Part shown: piece after piece, positions 22,335-36,504 of the stretch
Position numbering within the stretch: the first letter of the stretch is position 1
Layout: each line of letters opens with the position of its first letter
Source: Arenimonas caeni
Lineage (GTDB): Bacteria > Pseudomonadota > Gammaproteobacteria > Xanthomonadales > Xanthomonadaceae
DNA length: 64,000 nt
Direction of reading: 5' to 3'
Assembly (NCBI RefSeq): GCF_003024235.1
Contig: NZ_KZ679087.1
Coordinates: 62,001 to 126,000 of the forward strand
Position numbers and translations under genes: made by a program
The notes under the pieces: model-generated
Seen by the model: only the letters and a program-made list of their open reading frames with translations
The model's database searches: none
What the model was told of the DNA's origin: nothing

Positions 22335-22389
22335 GGTTTCTTCCCCTCGAAACGCCCGTGATTGGGCGGTGTCCCCTGGCCCGGCCGCG

Positions 22390-23349
<960 letters not shown>

Positions 23350-23415
23350 TCGGTTCTCGTCCGGGCTCCCGGCCAGCCTGGGGCGGCCGACTGGAGCAAA
23401 TACTCAAGAGCCGGG

Positions 23416-23440
23416 ATTCTACCGGGCCGGGGGAGGGCCG

Positions 23441-23444
<4 letters not shown>
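23416..23444 (-). promoter_or_regulatory. Candidate accA promoter
   Basis: Read on the minus strand, CTGACG (23444-23439) and TAGAAT (23421-23416) are separated by 17 nt and lie about 65 nt upstream of the accA ATG, overlapping the dnaE stop. Four of six -35 bases and five of six -10 bases match consensus. Confidence 0.5.
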
Positions 23445-26956
<3,512 letters not shown>

Positions 26957-27061
26957 GCCGGGGACCGTGGGTCAGCCGGCAGTTTACCCCGAGGGTGGGG
27001 GCGGACAAGGCTTGACAGTCCCTGTTGCCAAGCCCCGCCGCCCCGCCCGTTGGAGAGTTCG

Positions 27062-27685
27062 TCAGGACACGCGGAAATGCAGCGGCAGCGGCGCCGGTGC
27101 GGCGTAGCTGCGCGCGCGGACGTCGCGGCGCTGCTGCAGCAGCGCGGCCTCGGCCAGGCAGGCGTTTTCCCAGGCCAGGCGGCGCTCGTAGGCGCTGCCG
27201 CGCGGGCGCCGCTCGCTCAGGAAGCGGCAGTAGTCGCCATAGTCCAGGGTCTCCTCGCGGAAGGCCGGCCAGGCCAGCTCCACCAGCAGCGCGTCGTCGA
27301 GGTGGCCGACCAGGGGCTGGTCGTCCGGGATCAGGTCGTCGACCTGCTGCAGGTAGCTGATCAGCATGCGCGAGCGCTCGCGCAGCTCGGCGTCGACCTC
27401 CCAGTCGCCGTCGTTGAGCATGCGGCGCAGCCGCTCCACGCGCGCCAGGCGCTCGGACAGGATGGCGACGGCGCGTTCGCGCGGCAGGTCCTGCAGCCAG
27501 CGCGCCAGGGTCACCACCTGGTCGGCGCTGATGCGCGGCGCGTTCGGGTCGATGTGCGCAAGCACGGTGTTGAAGCGCTCGACCTGGCTGTCTTCCAGCG
27601 CCAGGCCGGCCACCTGGCGGCGGCGCGACGCGGGCGATTCCGGCGGCAGTCGAAGGGCGAGCGTGTCGTGGCGAAGGCTGTTCAT
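27062..27685 (-). CDS. YkvA-like (DUF1232) protein, copy 1
   Basis: A 207-residue protein with no signal peptide. The recognisable core is DDLIPDDQPLVGHLDDALLV (roughly residues 115-135), which matches the DUF1232/YkvA pattern (DLIPD..P..G.LDD). An N-terminal helical region precedes it and a charged C-terminal tail follows. Function is unknown. It is paralogous to the gene directly upstream, which has the same length; the shared core continues as VELAWP..E. Both lie between rnhB and dnaE. The ATG at 27685 has GGGAA upstream. Confidence 0.75.
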   Translation of the reverse strand: MNSLRHDTLALRLPPESPASRRRQVAGLALEDSQVERFNTVLAHIDPNAPRISADQVVTLARWLQDLPRERAVAILSERLARVERLRRMLNDGDWEVDAELRERSRMLISYLQQVDDLIPDDQPLVGHLDDALLVELAWPAFREETLDYGDYCRFLSERRPRGSAYERRLAWENACLAEAALLQQRRDVRARSYAAPAPLPLHFRVS

Positions 27686-27837
27686 GGCGTATTCCCGGCA
27701 GTGGCGGCGGAACCGATTCCCGCGCGCCCATCTGTCCTGATGCGCCACCATGGTGGACGGTTGCAGGCGTGCGGTCGCGTTCCGGAAGTCGCCGTGACCT
27801 TCGGCCCAATTCAGGATCCCGACAGCTTCCCGCCGCC

Positions 27838-28461
27838 TCACACCACGCGCAGGCCACCCTCGAGCGGTCCGTAGTCGACGTAGTGCTGGTGCCGCACGCG
27901 ATGCAGCTGCTCCCAGAGCGCGCCCTCCTCGAGCCGCGTGCGCAGCCAGTCCTCGCGGCGCGGATGGCCGCCGAAGCCCGCGCCGGACTCCTCGCGGAAA
28001 CGCTGGAAGTCGCGGTAGTCCTCGAGTTCCTCGGCCACCATCGGCCAGGCCAGTTCGACCAGCAGGGCATCGTCGAGCCGGCCGATGCGCGGCACGTCGT
28101 CGGGGATCAGGTCGCGTTCGCGATCGACGTAGGCGACGAGCCGGCGGATGCGCTTGCCCAGCGCCGGTTCGATCGCCCAGTCGGGGTCGGCGGCCATCGC
28201 CTGCAGCTCGGCCAGGCGTCCCAGCCGCGCCTGCAGCAGGGCGTCGGCCTGCGGCTGGGGCAGGGACTGCAGCCACTGCGCCACGCTGGCCACGGCGTCG
28301 TGGTCGAGGTGCGGGGCATCGGGATGCAGTTCGTGCAGCAGGTCGTTGAATTCCGCGATCGCCGTCGCGTCCAGGGGCACCGGTGCTTCGACCGGGCCCG
28401 GCAGCGGCGCGCGGGGCAGCGGCAGGGGCGTGCCTGCCGGAAGGGGAGGGTCGTGTCGCAT
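27838..28461 (-). CDS. YkvA-like (DUF1232) protein, copy 2
   Basis: A 207-residue paralogue of the downstream gene. It shares the N-terminal pattern FNDLLHELHPDAPHLDHDAV...WLQSLP and the core RDLIPDDVPRIGRLDDALLV followed by VELAWP. The N-terminal 30 residues are Pro-rich and differ from copy 1. Divergence is large, so the duplication is old. GAGGAC lies before the ATG. The 152-nt gap to copy 1 holds no gene. Function is unknown. Confidence 0.75.
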   Translation of the reverse strand: MRHDPPLPAGTPLPLPRAPLPGPVEAPVPLDATAIAEFNDLLHELHPDAPHLDHDAVASVAQWLQSLPQPQADALLQARLGRLAELQAMAADPDWAIEPALGKRIRRLVAYVDRERDLIPDDVPRIGRLDDALLVELAWPMVAEELEDYRDFQRFREESGAGFGGHPRREDWLRTRLEEGALWEQLHRVRHQHYVDYGPLEGGLRVV

Positions 28462-28592
28462 GGCAGTCCTCGCAGCCGGCCGGTGGGGGGCGCGGTGCGC
28501 GGCTGGTCGGCGGGGGCCGCGGGCCGCCGCATCCGCCGGGATGCAGGCTAAGGTCTACGCCCGCCGAGGGGGCCTGTCCAGTGCCGGCCCGT

Positions 28593-29183
28593 TCAGTCGA
28601 GCAGCGAGGGTGCCAGCAGCGCGCGCACCGGCGCGAAGCTGCGGCGGTGCTCGGCGCAGGGGCCGAGCCGGCGCAGCGCCTCGAGGTGCTCGGGCGTGGG
28701 GTAGCCCTTGTGCAGGGCGAAGCCGTAGCCGGGGAAGCGCTGGTCGAGCGCGCGCATGTGCTCGTCGCGCGCCACCTTGGCGAGGATGGAGGCGGCCATG
28801 ATTGCCGGCTCGCGCGCGTCGCCCTTCACCAGGGCCTGCGCCGGGCAGGGCAGGTCGCGCGGCAGGCGGTTGCCGTCCACCAGCGCCGAGCGCGGCGCCG
28901 GGCGCAGTGCGCGCAGGGCGCGCGACATGCCGGCCAGCGTGGCCTGCAGGATGTTGATGCGGTCGATCTCGGCCGGGTGCACCCACTCCAGGTGCCAGGC
29001 CAGCGCGTACTCGCGCACCAGCGGCGCCAGCGCTTCGCGCCGGGCCTCGGACAGGGCCTTGGAATCACCCAGGCCGGCGATCGGGCGCGTCGGGTCGAGG
29101 ATGACCGCGGCAACCGCCACCGGGCCGGCCAGTGGGCCGCGCCCGGCCTCGTCGACGCCGGCGACCAGGTCGGTGGGGTTCAC
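28593..29183 (-). CDS. rnhB: Ribonuclease HII
   Basis: Removes ribonucleotides from RNA-DNA hybrids and single embedded ribonucleotides. The 196-residue product carries the type 2 RNase H active site: D11 and E12 in AGVDEAGRG, with a further aspartate in [10 protein letters not shown] and the [15 protein letters not shown] region. I use the GTG at 29183, which overlaps the lpxB stop by 4 nt, since it places the active site at the usual distance from the N-terminus. Confidence 0.95.
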   Translation of the reverse strand: MNPTDLVAGVDEAGRGPLAGPVAVAAVILDPTRPIAGLGDSKALSEARREALAPLVREYALAWHLEWVHPAEIDRINILQATLAGMSRALRALRPAPRSALVDGNRLPRDLPCPAQALVKGDAREPAIMAASILAKVARDEHMRALDQRFPGYGFALHKGYPTPEHLEALRRLGPCAEHRRSFAPVRALLAPSLLD

Positions 29184-30331
29184 CTGGCAAGCAGGCCGGC
29201 GACGGCCTCGGCAGCGGCCTTCGAGGCATCGCCGCGCAGCTTGGCGTGGATGTGTTCGTAGCGCGGCAGCAGGGCGGCGCGCGCCTCCGGGTCGCGGAAC
29301 CAGGTCATCACCGCGCCGGCCAGGTTCTCCGGCGTGCAGTCGCGCTGCATCAGCTCGGGTACGATCGGTTCGTTGGCCAGTACGTTCGGCAGGCTGTAGC
29401 GGCTGGTGCGCATCATGCCCAGCGACATCACCAGCCGGTAGGTGAGCGCCGAGATGCGGTAGCCCACCACCATCGGCCGCTTGGCCAGCATGGCTTCGAG
29501 CGCCGCCGTGCCCGAGGCCAGCATCACCACGTCGGCCGCGACCATCACGTCGTGGGCCTGGCCGTCGAAGATGGCCACGTTGGCCAGCTGCGAGCCGTCC
29601 AGGCCTTTCTCGATGGCCGCGCGGCAGGCCGGGTCGGCGGCCGGCACGGCCACCACCAGGCCCGGCACCTGCAGCGTGAGCAGCTTCGTGGCCTCGATGA
29701 AGACCGGCCAGAGCCGGCGGATTTCGCCCAGGCGGCTGCCGGGCAGTACCGCCAGCACCGGCGCATCCGCCGGCAGGCCCAGGCGCGCGCGCGCGGCGGC
29801 GCGGTCCGGTTGGGCCGGGAAGGCGTCGGCCAGCGGGTGGCCGACGAAGCGCGCGTCGACGCCGTGGCGCTGGTAGATCGGTGGCTCCATCGGGAACAGG
29901 CAGAGCACCAGGTCGGCGCTGCGGCCGATCTTCGCCGCGCGGCCCTCGCGCCAGGCCCAGACCGAGGGGCTGACGTAGTGCACGGTGCGCAGGCCCGCCT
30001 GCTTGAGCCGGCGCTCGAGGCCGAGGTTGAAGTCCGGGGCGTCGATGCCGATGAAGACGTCGGGCTTCCAGTCCAGCAGGCGGCGACACAGGTTGCGGCG
30101 CAGGCGCAGCAGGCGCGGCAGGTGGCGCAGCACCTCGGCCAGCCCCATCACCGCCAGCTCGCCGCTGTCGTGCCAGGCGTCGAAACCCTCGGCCCGCATG
30201 CGCGGGCCGCCGATGCCGGCGAACGTGGCGCCGGGGAAGCGCTGCTTCAGTTCGGCTACCAGGCCCGCCCCGAGCAGGTCGCCCGAGGCCTCGCCGGCCA
30301 CCAGCGCGATGCGCGGGGCGCGGCCGTCCAT
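29180..30331 (-). CDS. lpxB: Lipid-A-disaccharide synthase
   Basis: Glycosyltransferase that joins UDP-diacylglucosamine and lipid X to form the lipid A disaccharide at the inner membrane. The 383-residue product matches E. coli LpxB (382). It has the N-terminal [19 protein letters not shown] and [14 protein letters not shown] motifs, and later [14 protein letters not shown] and the C-terminal [20 protein letters not shown] nucleotide-sugar site. It lies between lpxA (7-nt gap) and rnhB (4-nt overlap). Confidence 0.97.
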   Translation of the reverse strand: MDGRAPRIALVAGEASGDLLGAGLVAELKQRFPGATFAGIGGPRMRAEGFDAWHDSGELAVMGLAEVLRHLPRLLRLRRNLCRRLLDWKPDVFIGIDAPDFNLGLERRLKQAGLRTVHYVSPSVWAWREGRAAKIGRSADLVLCLFPMEPPIYQRHGVDARFVGHPLADAFPAQPDRAAARARLGLPADAPVLAVLPGSRLGEIRRLWPVFIEATKLLTLQVPGLVVAVPAADPACRAAIEKGLDGSQLANVAIFDGQAHDVMVAADVVMLASGTAALEAMLAKRPMVVGYRISALTYRLVMSLGMMRTSRYSLPNVLANEPIVPELMQRDCTPENLAGAVMTWFRDPEARAALLPRYEHIHAKLRGDASKAAAEAVAGLLAR

Positions 30332-30338
30332 GCCCGGC

Positions 30339-31109
30339 TCAGCGCAGCAGGCCGCGCGCGCTGTGCTCGATGAAATCGAGCATCAGCCGCACGTCCTGCG
30401 ATTCGTCGGCACCCGTGGCGAGCTGCTCGCGCACCTCGGCCAGCGGTTTGCCCGACAGGTACAGCGCCCGGTAGGCGCGCTTGATCGCGGCGATGCGGGT
30501 GGCATCGAAGCCGCGGCGCTTGAGGCCCTCGCTGTTGATGCCGCGCGGGGCCGCGTACTTGTCGGCCACCATCACGAAGGGCGGCACGTCGGCGTTGACC
30601 AGGCTGCCCATGCCTACGAAGGCATGCGCGCCGATCTTGCAGAACTGGTGGATGCCGGCGAATCCGCCGAGGATCGCCCAGTCGCCCAGCTCGGCGTGGC
30701 CGGCGAGTGTGGCGTTGTTGGCAAGGATGCAGTGGTCGCCGACGATGCAGTCGTGGGCGATGTGCACGTAGGCCATGATCCAGTTGTGGTTGCCGATGCG
30801 GGTGGCGCCGCCACCGTCGCCGGTGCCGCGGCTGATGGTGGTGAACTCGAAGAAGGTGTTGCCGTCGCCCACCACCAGTTCGGTGCGTTCGCCGGCGAAC
30901 TTCTTGTCCTGCGGGTCGTTGCCGAGCGTGGCGTGGGCGTGCACCACGTTGTCCCGGCCCAGCCGGGTCGGGCCGGTGATGACCACGTGCGGGCCGATGC
31001 GGCAGCCGTCGCCGATCTCGACGTCGGCGCCGATGATCGCGTAGGGCCCGACCTGCACCCCGTCGCCGAGGCGGGCGCCCGGGTCCACCAGGGCCGTGGG
31101 GTGGATCAC
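30339..31109 (-). CDS. lpxA: UDP-N-acetylglucosamine O-acyltransferase
   Basis: First enzyme of lipid A synthesis. It moves an R-3-hydroxyacyl chain from ACP to UDP-GlcNAc. The 256-residue product is a left-handed beta-helix built of hexapeptide repeats. The catalytic histidine corresponds to H119 in YVHIAHDC, with H138 in NNATLAGH. E. coli LpxA is 262 residues. I use the GTG at 31109, overlapping the fabZ stop by 4 nt; the open frame upstream is inside fabZ. Confidence 0.96.
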   Translation of the reverse strand: MIHPTALVDPGARLGDGVQVGPYAIIGADVEIGDGCRIGPHVVITGPTRLGRDNVVHAHATLGNDPQDKKFAGERTELVVGDGNTFFEFTTISRGTGDGGGATRIGNHNWIMAYVHIAHDCIVGDHCILANNATLAGHAELGDWAILGGFAGIHQFCKIGAHAFVGMGSLVNADVPPFVMVADKYAAPRGINSEGLKRRGFDATRIAAIKRAYRALYLSGKPLAEVREQLATGADESQDVRLMLDFIEHSARGLLR

Positions 31110-31570
31110 TCCTTGCCCTCGGCGCACAGGATCTCGGCGCTGGCGACCACCTGGCCGTTGACGCGCGCAGCGCATTCGTACAGGGCCATGTTGCGGATGA
31201 GCCGCTTGACCTTGACCTCGATGTCGAGCTGGTCGCCCGGCACCACCATGCGGTTGAAGCGGGCGTTGTCCACCTTCACCAGATAGAACAGCTTGCCCTC
31301 GCTGAGCTGGTCGCGCGGCAGCGAGAGCTGGGTGAGCAGGCCGCCGGCCTGGGCCATGGCCTCGATGACGAGCACACCGGGCATCACCGGGCGGCCGGGG
31401 AAGTGGCCCTGGAAGAACGGCTCGTTGAAGGTGACGTTCTTGATGGCGCGGATGCGCTGGCCGGCCTCGAGCTCGACCACGCGGTCCACCAGCAGGAACG
31501 GATAACGGTGCGGCAGCAGGTGCAGGATGCAGGCGACATCCACGGGCAACTTGATGGCGTCTTGGCTCAT
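31106..31570 (-). CDS. fabZ: 3-hydroxyacyl-ACP dehydratase FabZ
   Basis: Dehydrates 3-hydroxyacyl-ACP in fatty-acid elongation and so competes with LpxA for the same hydroxyacyl-ACP pool. The 154-residue hot-dog-fold protein has [10 protein letters not shown], and the catalytic pair H56 in QGHFPGRP and E70 in [11 protein letters not shown], spaced 14 apart as in E. coli. It keeps the usual lpxD-fabZ-lpxA order. Confidence 0.97.
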   Translation of the reverse strand: MSQDAIKLPVDVACILHLLPHRYPFLLVDRVVELEAGQRIRAIKNVTFNEPFFQGHFPGRPVMPGVLVIEAMAQAGGLLTQLSLPRDQLSEGKLFYLVKVDNARFNRMVVPGDQLDIEVKVKRLIRNMALYECAARVNGQVVASAEILCAEGKE

Positions 31571-31588
31571 CCTGGGTCTTCCTCGGGT

Positions 31589-32611
31589 TCAGTCTTTGTC
31601 GGGGGCGCCCATTCTACGCACCAGCCCGTCCAATTGCCGGAAACGCGCCGCGTTCCGGCGCCAGCGCCGGCTTTCCTGCACCGTCATGGCCGACGAGTAT
31701 TCGCCGGGCTCGGTGATCGAGGCCGTCACCAAGCTCATGGCGGTGATGGTGGCCTTGTCGCAGATCGACAGGTGGCCGGCGATGCCGGCGCCGCCGCCGA
31801 CCAGGCAGTAGCGGCCGATCCGCGCCGAACCGGCCACCGCAACGCAGCCGGCCATGGCCGTGTGCGCGCCGATGCGGACGTTGTGGCCGACCTGCACGAG
31901 GTTGTCCAGGCGCACGTCCTGTTCGAGCACGGTGTCCTCGATGGCGCCGCGGTCGATGCAGGTGTTGGCGCCGATCTCGCAGTCGTCGCCGACCACCACG
32001 CCGCCCAGCTGCGGCACCTTGACCCAGTTCCCCGCGTCCATGGCCAGGCCGAAGCCCTCGGCGCCGAGCACGGCGCCCGGGTGGATGCGCACGCGCGCGC
32101 CCAGGCGCACCCGCGTCACCAGGGTGACGCGGCCGAGCAGCTCGCAGCCCGGGCCGACGTGGTTGTCCTCGCCGACATGGCAGCCCGGGCCGAGGATGGC
32201 GCCGGCCGCGACGTGGCTGCGGGCACCGACGTAGCAGAACGGACCGACCTGGGCGCCCGGGTCGACCACGGCGTCGGGTTCGACGACCGCGGAAGGATGG
32301 ATGCCCGGCGCCGCCACCGGCGGCGGGTCGAACAGTGCGGCGATGCGCGCGAAGGCCACGTAGGGCGACTTCGCGACCAGGCAGGGAACGGGGCAGTCTG
32401 CGGCGTCGGCTTCGGCCAGCACCACCGCCGAGGCGGCAGTGCCGGCCAGTTCGCGGCGGTAGCGCGGATTGGCCAGGAAGGCCAGCCGGCCGGGCGTGGC
32501 GCCGGCGAGGGTGGCGACGCCGGTGATCCGGACGTCGCCCTTACCCTGCAGCCGCAGGCCGAAGCGCTCCGCCAGTTCGGCAAGGCTTGGTGCCGGGGCG
32601 GAAGCCGACAT
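31589..32611 (-). CDS. lpxD: UDP-3-O-(3-hydroxyacyl)glucosamine N-acyltransferase
   Basis: Adds the second hydroxyacyl chain in lipid A synthesis. The 340-residue product has an N-terminal uridine-binding domain (about 1-100) and a hexapeptide-repeat beta-helix. The catalytic histidine is H243 in [13 protein letters not shown]. It begins 9 nt after the bamA stop; in many gammaproteobacteria skp (ompH) sits between these two genes, and here it is missing. Confidence 0.97.
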   Translation of the reverse strand: MSASAPAPSLAELAERFGLRLQGKGDVRITGVATLAGATPGRLAFLANPRYRRELAGTAASAVVLAEADAADCPVPCLVAKSPYVAFARIAALFDPPPVAAPGIHPSAVVEPDAVVDPGAQVGPFCYVGARSHVAAGAILGPGCHVGEDNHVGPGCELLGRVTLVTRVRLGARVRIHPGAVLGAEGFGLAMDAGNWVKVPQLGGVVVGDDCEIGANTCIDRGAIEDTVLEQDVRLDNLVQVGHNVRIGAHTAMAGCVAVAGSARIGRYCLVGGGAGIAGHLSICDKATITAMSLVTASITEPGEYSSAMTVQESRRWRRNAARFRQLDGLVRRMGAPDKD

Positions 32612-32620
32612 CGCCGTGGC

Positions 32621-35125
32621 TCAGAAGCTGCCGCCGAAGGTGAACTGCAGGCGCTCGATCTGGTCGGAACGCTCGCGCTGGAGCGGCAGGGCATAGCTGA
32701 TCTGGATCGGACCCATCGGCGACTGCCACTGCAGCGCAAGGCCGGTGGAGATGCGCAGCGTCTTGGCCTCCCAGTCGTCGAAGCCCAGGTACACGTTGCC
32801 GTAGTCGATGAAGGCCGACAGGCGCGTGCCGCGCGATTCGAACAGGCCGGGGAAGAAGAACTCGAAGGTGCCCGCGGTCTTGAGCGAACCACCCAGCGGC
32901 TGGCGGAAGCCGTCGCCGGTGAACTGGTAGCTCGGGCCGACCGTGTTGACCTCGAAGCCGCGCACCGAGCTGGGGCCGCCCGCGTAGTAGTTGCGGAAGA
33001 AGGGCAGGCCGCAGTCGTTGCTGGCGATGATGATGTCGCCTTCGTTGTCGAAGGTCGGGCAGGTGGCCTTGGCAGTGTCGCCGTAGGCGTCGCCGTAGCC
33101 CAGCTCGGCGCCGATCTTCAACACCATCCAGCTGGTGAGCGGCATGTAGTGTTCGAAGTTGTAGCCGATGCGGTAGTACTCGAGGTCGCTGCCCGGCAGT
33201 ACGAACTCGCCGTTGATGCGGTGGTAGGTGCCGCGCGTCGGCATCAGGAAGTCGTTGCGCGAGTCGCGCACCCAGCCGGCCTGCAGGCGCCAGGCGTTGA
33301 TGTTCCAGCGTCGCGAGAGACCGTAGTTCAGCGGGTCGGTGGTGGACGGGTCGTTGTCGTCGTTGTCGATCGGGGTTTCCGGATCGTTGTCGTCGTCGAA
33401 ATGGAAGGCCGGGCCGCGCTGGCGGTCGCCCATGGTGGCCACCAGGTACTGGATCAGCGGTTCGGGCGTGAAGCCGTCCTGGGTGGTGATGCCGTTCCGG
33501 TCGATGCCGAGCGAGAACTGCACCGAGTCGGTCTCGGTGAGCGGCAGGCCGACCAGCACCTCGCCGGACGCGACCTCGTTGTTGTACTGGGCGAGGTTGG
33601 CGTCGCGACGCGAGTAGTTGAAGTCGCTGTAGGCCAGGTTGTAGCCGACGCTGACGCCGCTGTCGGTGAAGTAGGGGTCGGTGAATCCGAACGTGTACTG
33701 CTTGGAGAACGTGTTGTTTTGCACGGCCACCGCGACGCGGTTGCCGGTGCCCAGGAAGTTGTTCTGCACCAGCTGCAGGCTGGTGATCAGTCCGTAGGTC
33801 TGCTGGTAGCCCAGGCCGAAGGTGAACTGGCCCGAGTTGCGTTCCTTGACGTTGACCACGACGTCGACCTGGTCGGGCGCGCCGGCGACCTCGGGGGTCT
33901 CGATGTCGACGGTTTCGAAGAAGCCCAGTCGCTGCAGGCGGATCTTCGAGCGGTCGATCGCTGCCTGCGAGAACCAGGCGCCCTCGAACTGGCGCATCTC
34001 GCGGCGCAGCACCTCGTCGGCGGTGCCGGTGTTGCCCTTGAAGACGATGCGGCGGACCTGCACGCGCGGGCCCGGCTCGACGAAGAAGTTCAGGCCGACC
34101 ACGCGGTTCTCGCGGTCGATGTCCGGGATGGCGTTGACCTGGGCGAAGGCGAAGCCGATGTTGCCCAGCGTGGCGATCATCGCGTCGGTGGTCATCTCGA
34201 CGCGGGCGCGCGAGAAGGTGCTGCCTTCGGCGAGGAAGACCAGCTTCTCCATCTCCTCGACCGGCAGCACGGTGTCGCCGGTGACCTTGACCGTGCCGAC
34301 CGTGTAGACCTCGCCCTCGGCGACGTTGGCGGTGACGAAGATGTCGCGCTTGTCGGGGCTGATCGCGACCTGGGTGGACTCGACGTTGAAGTCGACGTAA
34401 CCGCGGTCGAGGTAGTAGTTGTTGAGCTTTTCCAGGTCGCCCGAGAGCTTCTCGCGCGAGTACTGGTCGTCGCGGCGGTACCACGACAGCCAGTTGCTGG
34501 TGTCCGATTCCCAGGTCTTGCGCAGGTCCTCGTCCAGGTAGGTCTCGTTGCCGACGATGTTGATGTCGCGGATGCGCGCCGCCTTGCCTTCGGCCACCAC
34601 GATGGTGATGTCGACGCGGTTGCGGTCGAGGTCGCGGATCGACGGCGTGATCGAGACGTTGTACTTGCCGCGGTTGTTGTACTGGCGGGTCAGTTCCTGG
34701 GTGACGCGGTCGAGGTTGAGCGGGTTGAAGGTCTCGCCCTCGGCCAGGCCGATGCTGCGCAGGCCGACCAGCAGGTCCTCGGTCTTGACGTCCTTGTTGC
34801 CGGTCAGGGTGATCGAGTTGATCGCCGGGCGTTCGGTGACCACGACCACCAGGATGTCGCCCTGGCGCTCAAGCCGCACGTCGCTGAAGAAGCCGGTGCG
34901 GAACAGGGCACGGATGGCGTCGCCGGAGCGGCTGCGGTCGAGCAGGTCGCCGCGCTCGACCGGGAGGTAGGTGAACACCGTGCCCGCCGAGATGCGCTGC
35001 AGGCCCTCGACGCGGATGTCGGCGACCTGGAATGCCTCGTAGTTCTGGGCGTGGGCGGGGCCGGCGAGGGCGGCGGCGAGCGCTATGCTCAGGAGGCAGC
35101 GGCGGACATTGGGTCGCGTCATCAT
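32621..35125 (-). CDS. bamA: Outer membrane protein assembly factor BamA
   Basis: Central beta-barrel of the BAM complex that inserts outer-membrane proteins. The 834-residue product has a signal peptide ending PAHA, five POTRA domains (starting VADIRVEGLQRIS), and a 16-strand barrel ending in FTFGGSF with the terminal Phe. The loop-6 motif is VRGFEV. Two features stand out: an Asp/Pro-rich insert in an extracellular loop near residues 575-600 (33330-33402) and a cysteine pair in the loop before VRGF (KATCPTFDNEG, NDCGLPF). Tandem ATGs occur at 35125 and 35122. Confidence 0.97.
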   Translation of the reverse strand: MMTRPNVRRCLLSIALAAALAGPAHAQNYEAFQVADIRVEGLQRISAGTVFTYLPVERGDLLDRSRSGDAIRALFRTGFFSDVRLERQGDILVVVVTERPAINSITLTGNKDVKTEDLLVGLRSIGLAEGETFNPLNLDRVTQELTRQYNNRGKYNVSITPSIRDLDRNRVDITIVVAEGKAARIRDINIVGNETYLDEDLRKTWESDTSNWLSWYRRDDQYSREKLSGDLEKLNNYYLDRGYVDFNVESTQVAISPDKRDIFVTANVAEGEVYTVGTVKVTGDTVLPVEEMEKLVFLAEGSTFSRARVEMTTDAMIATLGNIGFAFAQVNAIPDIDRENRVVGLNFFVEPGPRVQVRRIVFKGNTGTADEVLRREMRQFEGAWFSQAAIDRSKIRLQRLGFFETVDIETPEVAGAPDQVDVVVNVKERNSGQFTFGLGYQQTYGLITSLQLVQNNFLGTGNRVAVAVQNNTFSKQYTFGFTDPYFTDSGVSVGYNLAYSDFNYSRRDANLAQYNNEVASGEVLVGLPLTETDSVQFSLGIDRNGITTQDGFTPEPLIQYLVATMGDRQRGPAFHFDDDNDPETPIDNDDNDPSTTDPLNYGLSRRWNINAWRLQAGWVRDSRNDFLMPTRGTYHRINGEFVLPGSDLEYYRIGYNFEHYMPLTSWMVLKIGAELGYGDAYGDTAKATCPTFDNEGDIIIASNDCGLPFFRNYYAGGPSSVRGFEVNTVGPSYQFTGDGFRQPLGGSLKTAGTFEFFFPGLFESRGTRLSAFIDYGNVYLGFDDWEAKTLRISTGLALQWQSPMGPIQISYALPLQRERSDQIERLQFTFGGSF

Positions 35126-35169
35126 CAATCCGTGGAAACCGGGCGGAAACGCCCGCAAAGGGTGGGAGC

Positions 35170-36504
35170 TCAGGAGCCGAGCCGGAGAATGTCGTTGTAG
35201 AAAGCCAATCCCATCAGTCCGGCGAGCAGCGCCAGCCCGATGTATTGGCCCGCCACGAGACCACGCTCGCCGACCGGGCTGCCCTTGACCAATTCGATAA
35301 GGTAATACAGCAGGTGCCCACCATCCAAGACGGGGATGGGCAGCAGGTTCATGATGAACAGGCTCAGGGAGAGCACGGCGAGGAAATTGAGGAACCAGGC
35401 CGGGCCCAGGCTGGCGCTGCCGTTGGCGACCCGGGCGATGGTGATCGGGCCGGAAATATTCTTCAGCGAAGCCTCGCCGGTGACCATGCGCCAGAGCATG
35501 CCCACCACGTCCGAGGTCATCTGGCGGGTCTCGGACAGGGCGGCCGGCAAGGCCTGCAGCGGGTTGAAGCGCAGCAGCGCGTCCTGCTCGACCGGCGCGG
35601 CGCCGATGCCCAGCTGCCAGGCCGGGCGGCCGTCGCGCTCGACCTGGCGCGGCTCGACCGCCACCGACTGCAGGCGGCCGTCGCGCTCGATCGCGATGGT
35701 CAGCTCGCGCCCCGGCCCGGCCAGTTCCTGCAGCAGCGGGCCGATCCGGTCGAAGCTGTGCACCGGCCGGCCGGCGATCGAGACGATGCGGTCGCCGCTG
35801 CGCAGTCGGCCCTCGGCCGCCGAGCCCGGCGCGACCTCGCCGACCACCGGCGGCCAGACCGGCCGCAGGCCGATGCTGGTGAAGGGCTGCTCCTCGTCCA
35901 GGGCCAGGCCCGGGCGATCGAGCGGCAGCACGCGCACGACTTCGGCGCCGCTGGCGTCGCGCACCCGCACCGGGGTGGGCTCGCGGTCGATGACGGCCTT
36001 GGTCAGGGCGATGCCGGCCTCGGTCCAGGTGCGGACCTGGCGGCCGTCGATGTCGACCAGGCGGTCGCCGGGCGCGAAGCCGGCCTCGGCGGCGACGCCC
36101 TCGGCGCTGCCGATGTCGGGCTGGAAGTCGGGCTTGCCGACCACGAACATCAGCCACAGCAGGCCGACGCAGAGCACGAGGTTGGCCAGCGGGCCGGCGG
36201 CGACGATGGCGATGCGCTGCCAGACCGTCTTGGCGTTGAAGCTTTCGTGGCGCTCGTGCGGGGCGACTTCCACCTCGCGTTCGTCGAGCATCTTCACGTA
36301 GCCGCCCAGGGGGATCCAGGCCACCACGTATTCGGTGCCGTCCTTGCCCAGGCGCTTCCAGAGCGGCTTGCCGAAGCCCACCGAGAAGCGCAGCACGCGC
36401 ACGCCGCAGCGGCGGGCCACCCAGTAATGGCCGAACTCGTGGAAGGTGACCAGCAGGCCGAGGCTGACGATGAGCCACCAGACCGAGCCGAAGAATTCGT
36501 TCAT
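35170..36504 (-). CDS. rseP: Site-2 metalloprotease RseP
   Basis: Intramembrane zinc protease that cleaves anti-sigma factor RseA in the envelope stress response and clears signal-peptide remnants. The 444-residue product has the HEFGH zinc motif at residues 22-26 in the first membrane helix, two PDZ domains in the middle (around [12 protein letters not shown] and [12 protein letters not shown]), and the C-terminal [12 protein letters not shown] motif with the third zinc ligand. It overlaps the dxr stop by 4 nt. Confidence 0.97.
   Translation of the reverse strand: MNEFFGSVWWLIVSLGLLVTFHEFGHYWVARRCGVRVLRFSVGFGKPLWKRLGKDGTEYVVAWIPLGGYVKMLDEREVEVAPHERHESFNAKTVWQRIAIVAAGPLANLVLCVGLLWLMFVVGKPDFQPDIGSAEGVAAEAGFAPGDRLVDIDGRQVRTWTEAGIALTKAVIDREPTPVRVRDASGAEVVRVLPLDRPGLALDEEQPFTSIGLRPVWPPVVGEVAPGSAAEGRLRSGDRIVSIAGRPVHSFDRIGPLLQELAGPGRELTIAIERDGRLQSVAVEPRQVERDGRPAWQLGIGAAPVEQDALLRFNPLQALPAALSETRQMTSDVVGMLWRMVTGEASLKNISGPITIARVANGSASLGPAWFLNFLAVLSLSLFIMNLLPIPVLDGGHLLYYLIELVKGSPVGERGLVAGQYIGLALLAGLMGLAFYNDILRLGS

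Noticed and set aside
31403-35200. A plus-strand open frame of 1265 codons opposite lpxD and bamA
   Set aside because: It is a shadow caused by high GC third positions. The opposite strand encodes clearly conserved LpxD and BamA, and the shadow product shows only Val/Ala/Asp/Arg-rich low-complexity sequence.
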